Both the position numbers and the translations under genes were made by a program. This document shows, in pieces, positions 1 to 5,600 of a stretch of 6,044 nucleotides of DNA. Within the stretch, counting starts at the first letter, position 1; each line of letters starts with the position of its first letter. Below the pieces are notes generated by a model. That model ran no database searches. It saw only the letters and a list, made by a program, of their open reading frames with translations, and had not been told where the DNA came from. This stretch comes from CAZXCG01 sp964639205 (GTDB lineage Bacteria; Bacillota; Clostridia; Oscillospirales; Acutalibacteraceae). The stretch is taken from NCBI GenBank assembly GCA_964639205.1, contig CAZXCG010000045.1, forward strand, positions 1 through 6,044, written 5' to 3'.

Positions 1-1
1 T

Positions 2-448
2 GCCGACCTCCATAACAACGTCGGAGTACATCTGGATAAATCTTCTGTAGCAGTCGTAAGCCCAACGGGGATTCCCCGATTTTTTGGCGATAACTTCAAC
101 AACATCCTCGTTAAGACCGAGGTTGAGGATGGTGTCCATCATGCCGGGCATTGAAGCGCGCGCGCCGGAACGAACGGAAACGAGAAGGGGATTTTCCTTG
201 TCGCCGAATTTCTTCCCGGTAATTTCTTCCATCTTTGTAATATTTTCCATGATTTCGGCAAATATTTCATCGTTAATCTGTCTGCCGTCTTCATAGTACT
301 GAGTGCAAGCCTCTGTTGAAATTGTGAATCCCTGCGGAACCGGCAAGCCGAGCTTTGTCATTTCTGCAAGGTTAGCGCCTTTGCCTCCGAGCAATTCTCT
401 CATGGAACCGTTACCTTCAGAGAAAAGGTAAACATACTTGTGTCCCAT
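2..448 (-). CDS. ppdK: Pyruvate, phosphate dikinase, N-terminal part (runs off left edge)
   Basis: PpdK is a cytoplasmic enzyme that reversibly converts ATP, phosphate and pyruvate to AMP, PPi and PEP. Anaerobes often use it as a PPi-linked glycolytic or gluconeogenic step. The 149 visible codons start MGHKYVYLFSEGNGSM and contain the ATP-grasp nucleotide-binding hallmarks: GGKGANLAEM at residues 21-30 (Lys23 matches the ATP-binding Lys near position 22 of clostridial PPDK) and SVRSGARASMPGMMDTILN at 91-109 (Arg93 matches the conserved ATP-binding Arg). These are followed by RRFIQMYSDVVM at 135-146. Family members are about 870-880 residues, so the phosphohistidine and PEP/pyruvate domains lie outside the window. 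The start is fixed by a perfect AGGAGG eight nt upstream (457-462). It is transcribed divergently from prs, and an extended -10 promoter lies upstream. No frameshift is seen. The assignment is very secure. Confidence 0.96.
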   Translation of the reverse strand, partial: MGHKYVYLFSEGNGSMRELLGGKGANLAEMTKLGLPVPQGFTISTEACTQYYEDGRQINDEIFAEIMENITKMEEITGKKFGDKENPLLVSVRSGARASMPGMMDTILNLGLNEDVVEVIAKKSGNPRWAYDCYRRFIQMYSDVVMEVG

Positions 449-456
449 CTGAAAAA

Positions 457-462
457 CCTCCT
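457..462 (-). promoter_or_regulatory. Ribosome binding site of ppdK
   Basis: The minus strand reads AGGAGG here, with an eight-base spacer to the ATG at 448-446. It is a full-consensus Shine-Dalgarno and fixes the ppdK start; it implies efficient translation. Confidence 0.9.
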
Positions 463-526
463 AAAAAATAATTTTATTTCACCCGGGCAGAAGAAAAAAA
501 CCATAGCTGCCTCCGAGCCTGAATCT

Positions 527-555
527 ATTATATCAAATGTTTTCGGAAATAGCTA
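527..555 (-). promoter_or_regulatory. Extended -10 promoter for ppdK
   Basis: On the minus strand, bases 535-527 read TGATATAAT, a consensus TATAAT preceded by the extended -10 TG. The -35 position with a 17-base spacer (555-550) reads TAGCTA, a poor match, so the promoter probably relies on the extended -10. A-rich DNA lies directly upstream where an UP element would sit. Predicted transcription start is near 519-520, giving a leader of about 70 nt. The -10 is convincing; that it serves ppdK is inferred from position. Confidence 0.72.
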
Positions 556-557
556 TA

Positions 558-586
558 TTTTTTTGCAACTTTTTGCGACTTTTTTT
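558..586. repeat. Three A/T-tracts phased at 11 bp upstream of the ppdK promoter
   Basis: Plus-strand T runs lie at 558-564 (7), 570-574 (5) and 580-586 (7). Their centres are 561, 572 and 583, exactly 11 bp apart. The first two sit in near-identical 10-bp units, TTTTTGCAAC and TTTTTGCGAC (560-579). On the ppdK strand these are A-tracts immediately upstream of the -35 position. Helically phased A-tracts are a known source of intrinsic curvature and can act as UP elements for the RNA polymerase alpha subunit. The spacing is seen directly; the role is inferred. Confidence 0.6.
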
Positions 587-605
587 AAAACCGGTTTTAA
601 AAAAA
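580..605. repeat. 26-bp perfect palindrome with ACCGGT core
   Basis: The left arm TTTTTTTAAAACC (580-592) is followed without a gap by its exact reverse complement (593-605). The flanking bases C579 and C606 break the symmetry. The centre is a CG step, as in LacI/GalR-family operators, but the motif matches no operator I can name. It is centred about 73 bp upstream of the predicted ppdK start. It could be an operator or a cruciform or hairpin element. With an AT-only stem and no T run beyond it, it is a poor intrinsic terminator. Confidence 0.6.
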
Positions 606-630
606 CAAAGATAAACTCGGATTTACCCGC

Positions 631-648
631 GGCAGAATCGAACCTGCC
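631..648. repeat. Small hairpin GGCAG/CTGCC
   Basis: GGCAG (631-635) pairs with CTGCC (644-648) around the eight-base loop AATCGAAC. On the minus strand it contains GGTTCGATT, which resembles a tRNA T-loop. However, the stem does not register correctly for a seven-base T-loop, and there is no acceptor arm or CCA, so I do not call a tRNA. It competes with the larger nested hairpin to its right for bases 644-647. Confidence 0.4.
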
Positions 649-724
649 CCGCTGTCCCCGGCGGCTCCCGCGCGCCGAAGCGGAAAGCAGCGTATATTTC
701 AGGGCATTATGCCGCTTTAGAGCG
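644..724. repeat. GC-rich block with nested hairpins; possible structured RNA or palindromic element
   Basis: A nested stem can form from CTGC (644-647) with GCAG (687-690), CCGCT (649-653) with AGCGG (679-683), and CGGC (662-665) with GCCG (674-677). Two small hairpins follow: GGCA/TGCC (703-706/710-713) and CGCT/AGCG (713-716/721-724), which share base 713. A 7-bp direct repeat GCAGCGT occurs at 687-693 and 724-730. The block stands out by base composition from both flanks. No promoter clearly drives it and neither strand has a matching terminator, so transcription is not established. It does not resemble 6S, SRP, RNase P or tmRNA as far as I can tell by eye. Confidence 0.35.
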
Positions 725-776
725 CAGCGTGGTTGTTGTTTCCATAAATAACCTTTGTCAAACAGAGAATTTATGG

Positions 777-804
777 GCATTTTGCAAAAAATTGCGTAAA
801 ATGC
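777..804. promoter_or_regulatory. Operator-like dyad abutting the prs -35 box
   Basis: GCATTTT (777-783) and AAAATGC (798-804) form a perfect 7-bp inverted repeat with a 14-base spacer. The right arm ends immediately before the -35 hexamer at 805. The left arm overlaps the palindrome TTTTGCAAAA (780-789). The placement suits a repressor or activator site; no specific regulator is recognised. Confidence 0.4.
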
Positions 805-832
805 TTGAAAATTTGCAAATTTGTGAGATAAT
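805..832 (+). promoter_or_regulatory. Promoter for prs
   Basis: A -35 box TTGAAA (805-810), a 16-base spacer and a -10 box GATAAT (827-832) preceded by TG at 824-825 make a good vegetative sigma promoter with an extended -10. Predicted transcription start is near 839, leaving an untranslated leader of about 125 nt before the prs ATG. No equally good candidate lies closer to prs. Confidence 0.7.
809..822. promoter_or_regulatory. 14-bp perfect palindrome inside the prs promoter spacer
   Basis: AAATTTGCAAATTT (809-822) is self-complementary over all 14 bases. It overlaps the end of the -35 box and most of the spacer, where a bound protein would block polymerase. The same TTTGCAAA core recurs at 781-788, 31 bp upstream, about three helical turns. 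It is a candidate operator pair; the regulator is unknown. Confidence 0.42.
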
Positions 833-876
833 GGAGATAGAATTGCGGCCGACAAGGATAAGCGCGGTAAAAGGGT

Positions 877-923
877 CCCGGTCTCCGCCGGCTGCAGACC
901 TGCCGGAAGCATTCCGGATCGGG
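877..923 (+). promoter_or_regulatory. Potentially folded segment of the prs 5' leader
   Basis: CCCGGTC (877-883) can pair with GATCGGG (917-923), seven pairs including one G-U. This encloses a hairpin CCGGAA-gca-TTCCGG (903-917). An alternative stem pairs CCGGC (888-892) with GCCGG (902-906), which would exclude the 903-917 hairpin; GGTCT/AGACC (880-884/896-900) is a further option. No T run follows, so this is not a terminator. I do not recognise a known riboswitch class. It may tune mRNA stability or translation, or have no function. Confidence 0.3.
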
Positions 924-950
924 TTGTAAAGCCAAAAAACATATAAAACA

Positions 951-957
951 AAGGGGA
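951..957 (+). promoter_or_regulatory. Ribosome binding site that decides the prs start
   Basis: AAGGGGA lies here. The ATG at 958 would leave only one base after the G run, too close for initiation. The in-frame ATG at 964 leaves seven bases, the normal spacing. I therefore place the prs start at 964, not 958. Confidence 0.75.
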
Positions 958-963
958 ATGCAG

Positions 964-1923
964 ATGAATTTTCATGGTAAAGACATTAAAATCTTTTCGG
1001 GCAGCTCCAATAAAAAGGTTGCTCAGGACATTGCAGACTGTTTGGGATTATCCTTAGGCAAATGCGCATGTTCAACCTTCAGCGACGGTGAGGTTTCGGT
1101 TTCGCTCAAGGAATCCGTACGCGGAAGCGACTGCTTTATTGTTCAGTCAACCTGTACACCTGTAAACGACAATCTCATGGAGCTGCTCATAATGATCGAC
1201 GCTATGAAGAGAGCGTCGGCGGGTAAAATAACCGCGGTTATACCCTACTTCGGCTACGCCAGACAGGACAGAAAGGCGCGGGCCCGCGACCCGATTTCCG
1301 CTAAGCTCTGCGCGGATCTTCTTGCTGTTGCGGGAGCCGACAGCGTACTTACAATGGATTTGCACGCAAGCCAGATTCAGGGCTTCTTTTCCATACCGGT
1401 GGATCATCTTGCGGGTACCCGTCTTCTTTCCTCTTATTTTCAAGAGAAGATTGGCTCGGGCAAGGACGAGTACGTGGTTGTTTCCCCCGATCTCGGCTCC
1501 GTTACCAGAGCCAGAAACTTTGCCGACAAGCTCGGCTGCCCTCTTGCCATAATCGACAAACGCCGCCCGAAGCCGAACGTTTCCGAGGTTATGAACATTA
1601 TAGGCGACGTTTCCGGCAAAAAAGCTATTCTTATCGACGATATGATAGACACCGCCGGCACCCTGTGCAACGCCGCCGGCGCTATTGTTGAAAGAGGCGG
1701 CGCCACCGAGGTTTACGCCTGCGCCACCCACGCGGTGCTTTCCGGACCGGCAATCGAAAGGATCCGCGGCAGCGTAATTAAGGAGCTTGTTCTGCTTGAC
1801 ACTGTTCCGCTTACTCAGGAGCGTATGCTCGACAAATTTACCGTCCTTTCCGTTGCGCCTATGTTTGCAAAAGCTATTGAAAGAATTTACACCGACCAGC
1901 CTATTTCGCCTATAAACAGTTGA
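964..1923 (+). CDS. prs: Ribose-phosphate pyrophosphokinase (PRPP synthetase), class I
   Basis: Prs transfers pyrophosphate from ATP to ribose-5-phosphate in the cytoplasm. This makes PRPP for purine, pyrimidine, NAD, His and Trp synthesis. The 319-residue product has the usual family length and is complete. Visible landmarks are the ATP-contact segment FSDGE (39-43), the flexible region YFGYARQDRKARARDPIS (95-112), the catalytic-region His134 in MDLHASQIQGFF, and the metal/ribose loop SPDLGSVTRAR (174-184). These are followed by KRRPKPNVSEV (199-209) with the catalytic Lys199/Arg201 pair, and the PRPP loop IDDMIDTAGT (224-233). SPDLGSV replaces the SPDxGG form of many homologues, a variant that fits the family. 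The start at 964 is chosen from ribosome-site spacing. A promoter at 805-832 and a terminator right after the stop suggest it is transcribed mainly alone. The long antisense reading frame over it is a shadow. Confidence 0.98.
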   Translation: MNFHGKDIKIFSGSSNKKVAQDIADCLGLSLGKCACSTFSDGEVSVSLKESVRGSDCFIVQSTCTPVNDNLMELLIMIDAMKRASAGKITAVIPYFGYARQDRKARARDPISAKLCADLLAVAGADSVLTMDLHASQIQGFFSIPVDHLAGTRLLSSYFQEKIGSGKDEYVVVSPDLGSVTRARNFADKLGCPLAIIDKRRPKPNVSEVMNIIGDVSGKKAILIDDMIDTAGTLCNAAGAIVERGGATEVYACATHAVLSGPAIERIRGSVIKELVLLDTVPLTQERMLDKFTVLSVAPMFAKAIERIYTDQPISPINS

Positions 1924-1925
1924 TT

Positions 1926-1953
1926 TTGACAATCTGAAAAGGTAAAATAAAAG
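1926..1953 (+). promoter_or_regulatory. Possible pth-mfd promoter overlapping the prs terminator
   Basis: A consensus -35 TTGACA (1926-1931) lies just past the prs stop. With a 16-base spacer, the -10 position reads TAAAAG (1948-1953), four of six matches. A better hexamer TAAAAT (1943-1948) is only 11 bases away, too close. Initiation would fall near 1960, inside the left arm of the terminator, so such a transcript could not form the full stem and would read into pth. It is weak, but no better promoter was found between prs and pth. Confidence 0.3.
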
Positions 1954-1987
1954 GGTACGTTAAAAAGCAATAACGTACCCTTTATTT
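1950..1987 (+). terminator. Intrinsic terminator after prs
   Basis: AAAGGGTACGTTA (1950-1962) and TAACGTACCCTTT (1971-1983) form a perfect 13-bp stem with an eight-base loop, followed by ATTT for a TTTATTT tail. It begins 26 bases after the prs stop. The A-rich left flank would give a T-rich tail on the other strand too, so it could act in both directions, though no convergent gene is present. Confidence 0.88.
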
Positions 1988-2020
1988 GGCGCTGCAAATA
2001 AATTTTTTAAGGAATGTGCT

Positions 2021-2602
2021 ATGTTTAATCAGTCTTCGTTTTCGTACATAATCGCCGGTCTGGGGAATCCCGGAAAACAGTACGAGGGTACCCGGCACAA
2101 TATAGGCTTTGCCGCTCTCGACCGTCTTGCCGAAGAAGAGAAGTGCGGGGTAAATAAAATCCGCTTTAAATCTCTTACCGGCGAATGCCGTATAGCGGGC
2201 GAAAGAGTCCTCCTTATGAAACCGTCAACCTTTATGAATTTAAGCGGTCAGGCGATTACCGAGGCTATGCGCTTTTATAAAATTCCGCCGCAGCGCGTTA
2301 TTATAATGCTTGACGATGTTTATCTTAATCCCGGGCGGCTGCGCGTGCGCCGCAAAGGGAGCGACGGCGGTCACAACGGTATGAAAAACATCATTTACCT
2401 GAGCGGAAGCGACGCTTTTGCCCGCATAAAGATTGGCGTGGGGGCAAAGCCGTCGCCTCAGTGGGAGCTTGCCGACTGGGTGCTCTCGAGCTTCAGCGCC
2501 GAGGAAATAAAGCTTTTGGAGCCTGTAATAGACAAGGCGGCCGACGCCGCAAGGCTTATAGTGGGCGGCGATATTGCAAAAGCGATGAATCTTTATAACT
2601 GA
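2021..2602 (+). CDS. pth: Peptidyl-tRNA hydrolase (bacterial Pth)
   Basis: Pth cleaves the ester bond of peptidyl-tRNAs released early from ribosomes, recycling tRNA; it is essential in most bacteria. The 193-residue product is a normal full length. It opens with GLGNPG (13-18), then YEGTRHNIGF (21-30) holding the catalytic His26 (His20 of E. coli), KPSTFMNLSGQ (67-77) with substrate-binding Asn73, and LDDVYLNPGRLRVRRKGSDGGHNGMKNI (97-124) with Asp98, paired to the His, and Asn119. All key residues are present. The start is supported by AAGGA at 2009-2013 with seven bases to the ATG. mfd begins 32 nt after the stop, so the two are likely co-transcribed. In Bacillus the same gene is called spoVC and lies in the comparable prs-pth-mfd neighbourhood. 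Confidence 0.98.
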   Translation: MFNQSSFSYIIAGLGNPGKQYEGTRHNIGFAALDRLAEEEKCGVNKIRFKSLTGECRIAGERVLLMKPSTFMNLSGQAITEAMRFYKIPPQRVIIMLDDVYLNPGRLRVRRKGSDGGHNGMKNIIYLSGSDAFARIKIGVGAKPSPQWELADWVLSSFSAEEIKLLEPVIDKAADAARLIVGGDIAKAMNLYN

Positions 2603-2634
2603 CCGTCTATCAGTCGCTTAACCGGGGAGTAACG

Positions 2635-5600
2635 ATGAATTTTTTAATCAACGCAATGCGCGAGCTGCCTCAATTTAAGGAGCTGGACGCTTCAATACGT
2701 CCGCGCACCTGCATAGGCGCAAGCGGGCTTACCTGCATAAACAAATCAAATCTTATAGCGTCGCTGTGCCGTAAACGGAACGTCAGAGCCCTTTGCATTG
2801 CAAGCGACGAGCAGGAAGCAAATACCATGTACGGCGATTTAAGCGCGCTGGGAATGCGCGCGTTGGTGTACCCCGCGCGTGATTTCACTTTCAGAGATGT
2901 TGAAAGCAAATCCAGAGAATATGAACACCTGCGTCTGGGCGTACTCAGAAAAATGCTGCGGGGAGAATACGACGCGGTCATTGCCTGCGCCGAGGCTGCG
3001 TGCCAGTACACTATGCCGCCGGAAACACTTTCAAGCTCCGTGCTGACTCTGCGCGCCGGCGAAACGGTGAGCATGGAGCAGTGCGTTCGCTCTCTTAATC
3101 TGCTCGGCTACCAACGCGCCGACCTTGTAGAGGGAACGGGGCAGTTTTCCGTACGCGGCGGAATTTTGGACTTTTTCCCGCCCGATTTCGAAAGCCCCGT
3201 CCGCGCCGATTTCTGGGGCGATGAAATAGATTCTTTAAATCTTTTTGACATCGTTTCCCAGCGGCGCACCGAAACTCTTGACGAAATTACGCTCTCGCCG
3301 TCTACCGAACTGTTGACGTCGGATCGCGGCGAGCTTGCCGCAAAAATAGTAAAAAAAGCCGGGCTTCTTAAAACAAAGCAATCGCAAAAAGCCAAGGAAA
3401 TTCTCCTTGCCGAAGCGGAAAAGATAGAAAAGGGTCTGTATCTCGGCAGTATCGATAAATTCATCGGTCTTATTTACGGCAAAGCGTCAACTCTGCTGGA
3501 CTATCTTGACCCGGACGCGCTTGTTTTTATCTCGGAGCACAGCGCCGTTAAGGAGCGTATGCGCGCCGAGGAGCTCAGGTTTAATCAGGACTTTGAAGCA
3601 TATTTTTCCGAGGGAATTCTTTGCCGCGGATTTGAAAAATACTCCCTTAACCGCAATGAGCTGCTTGAATTTTTAAAAAACTCCCGCACAATATGTTTGG
3701 ATAACTTCACTCATTCCGGCTTTGACCTGCCGCTTGCGGGCTTCTTCAGCTTCAGCATAAAGCAGCTTTCTCTTTGGAACGGCTCCGCCTCCGTTTTATA
3801 CGAGGATTTGGAAAGCTTCTGGAACGTCCGGCAACGCTGCGTGGTTTTGGCGGGAAGTGAAAAGGCGGCGCGCAATCTTGCCGACGAGCTTAGGGAAAAG
3901 GGCGTTCCCTCTCAGTTTGTGGAAACGCTTGACCATGCGCCGCCCGGTACGGTTTTTGTTATGCCGGGCAGTCTGAGCGCCGGCTTTGAGTATCCGCAGA
4001 CCGGCTTTCACCTTATAAGCCTCGGGCTTTCCTCTTACAGAACGGACAGCAAAAAACGGAAGACCGCAAAAAACAAGCCGGCGCAGGCGCTTTCAAGCCT
4101 TTCGCAGCTTTCCGTGGGCGACTATGTGGTGCATTCCGCTCACGGCATAGGTATTTTCGGCGGGGTAACAAAAATTGAATCTCAGGGAATTACAAAGGAT
4201 TATATTAAAATCACCTACGCCAAGGGCGACGTTCTGTATGTTCCCGTTACTCAGCTTGACCTGATTTCAAAATACATAGGTTCCGGCGAAAACAGCTCCG
4301 TCAAGATTCACCGCCTCGGCGGAACAGAGTGGCAAAGGTCGAAAACAAGGGTAAAGCGCGCCGTACAGGACATTGCCAAAAAGCTTACAGCCCTTTATGC
4401 GGAACGGATGCAGACAAAAGGCTACGCCTTCAGCCCGGACGCCGAGTGGCAGGCCGACTTTGAATGTAAGTTTGAATTTGAGGATACTCCCGACCAGAAG
4501 CGCTGCACAGAAGAGGTAAAGCGGGATATGGAGCGCACCGCGCCTATGGACCGTCTGCTGTGCGGCGACGTCGGCTTCGGCAAAACCGAGGTCGCGCTGC
4601 GCGCGGCCTTCAAATGCTGCACGGATTCGAAGCAGTGCGCCTTCCTCTGCCCTACAACCATACTTGCATGGCAGCATTATCAAACCGCCCTCAAGCGCTT
4701 TGACGGCTACCCGATACATATTGAACTGTTGTCGCGCTTTCGCACTCAAAGCGAACAAAATGAGATTATCGACAAGCTTTCCAAAGGGCAGATAGATATG
4801 GTAATCGGGACGCACCGTCTGGTTTCAAAGGACGTTGTTTTCCGTGATTTGGGGCTCGTTATAATAGACGAAGAACAGCGCTTCGGCGTCGCTCAAAAGG
4901 AGCGCTTCAAGGAAATGTGCCGCAATGTAGACGTGCTGTCGCTTTCCGCAACGCCTATTCCGCGCACGCTTAATATGGCGATGACCGGAATACGGGATAT
5001 GTCAACGCTTGAAGAAGCTCCTATGAATCGGCGCCCGGTGCAAACCTATGTAATGGAGCATGACCGGGGCGTTATAAACGACGCCATCCGGCGCGAGCTG
5101 CGGCGCGGCGGACAGGTGCTTTATCTTCACAACCGTGTTGAGGGCATAGAACGGTGCGCGTTAAAGCTTTCGGAGCAGATACCGGAGGCTAAAATTGCAA
5201 TCGCTCACGGAAAAATGAGCGAGCGCGAGCTTTCCCGGGTTTGGCGGCAAATGCTTGAGCAGGAGATTAACCTGCTTGTATGCACTACAATCATTGAAAC
5301 GGGCGTAGATCTGCCCAACGCCAATACCCTCATCATAGAAAACGCCGACCGTATGGGACTTGCACAGCTTCACCAGATACGCGGCAGAGTAGGGCGTTCC
5401 AACCGCCGGGCATACGCTTATTTTACCTTTACACCTCAAAAGGTTCTTACCGAGATTGCCCAAAAGCGGCTGACCGCAATACGCGAGTTTACGGAGTTTG
5501 GCTCAGGCTTTAAAATTGCAATGCGCGACCTTGAGCTGCGCGGCGCGGGGAATCTTTTGGGCGCGCAGCAGCACGGTCATATGGAGGACGTAGGCTACGA

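Larger units (their letters stand above)
449..963. other. Divergent ppdK/prs intergenic control region
   Basis: About 515 bases separate the two start codons, long for a compact Firmicute genome. I see no gene with a ribosome site and family resemblance here. Both ends are AT-rich and hold outward-facing promoters. By direct count, bases 541-610 are 18/70 G+C, whereas bases 641-690 are 38/50 G+C. The GC-rich middle can fold into nested hairpins. Reading frames that cross the region lack Shine-Dalgarno sites, run over the promoters and have low-complexity or basic translations, so I treat them as chance. The individual elements are listed separately. Confidence 0.8.

Noticed and set aside
613..665. 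tRNA-like GGTTCGATT on the minus strand
   Set aside because: It resembles a T-loop, but the stem is out of register for a seven-base loop. No acceptor, anticodon or D arms or CCA end could be matched.
440..751. 103-codon plus-strand open frame
   Set aside because: It begins inside the ppdK start region on the opposite strand, has no ribosome site and is low-complexity and basic; it crosses the ppdK promoter and the palindrome.
733..761. TTGACA on the minus strand at 761-756 as a promoter for the GC-rich block
   Set aside because: At 16-18 base spacing the -10 position reads CAACAA or similar, with no resemblance to TATAAT.
729..929. 66-codon GTG-started plus-strand frame
   Set aside because: No ribosome site, and its body spans the predicted prs -35/-10, so most of it would lie upstream of the transcript.
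919..932. TCGGGTTGTAAAGC matches a conserved 16S rRNA stretch
   Set aside because: The similarity stops at about 14 bases, the flanks do not follow 16S rRNA, and it lies within the prs leader. I take it as coincidence.
553..975. 140-codon minus-strand open frame across the ppdK/prs intergenic region
   Set aside because: It starts inside prs, has no Shine-Dalgarno, runs through the prs leader, the prs promoter and the GC-rich block, and its translation resembles no family.
1147..1932. 261-codon minus-strand frame antisense to prs
   Set aside because: It is an antisense shadow of a highly conserved gene. It has no family resemblance, and its length follows from codon bias in prs.
4267..4815. 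182-codon minus-strand frame within mfd
   Set aside because: It is a shadow of the mfd motor domain, with no ribosome site and no recognisable domain.
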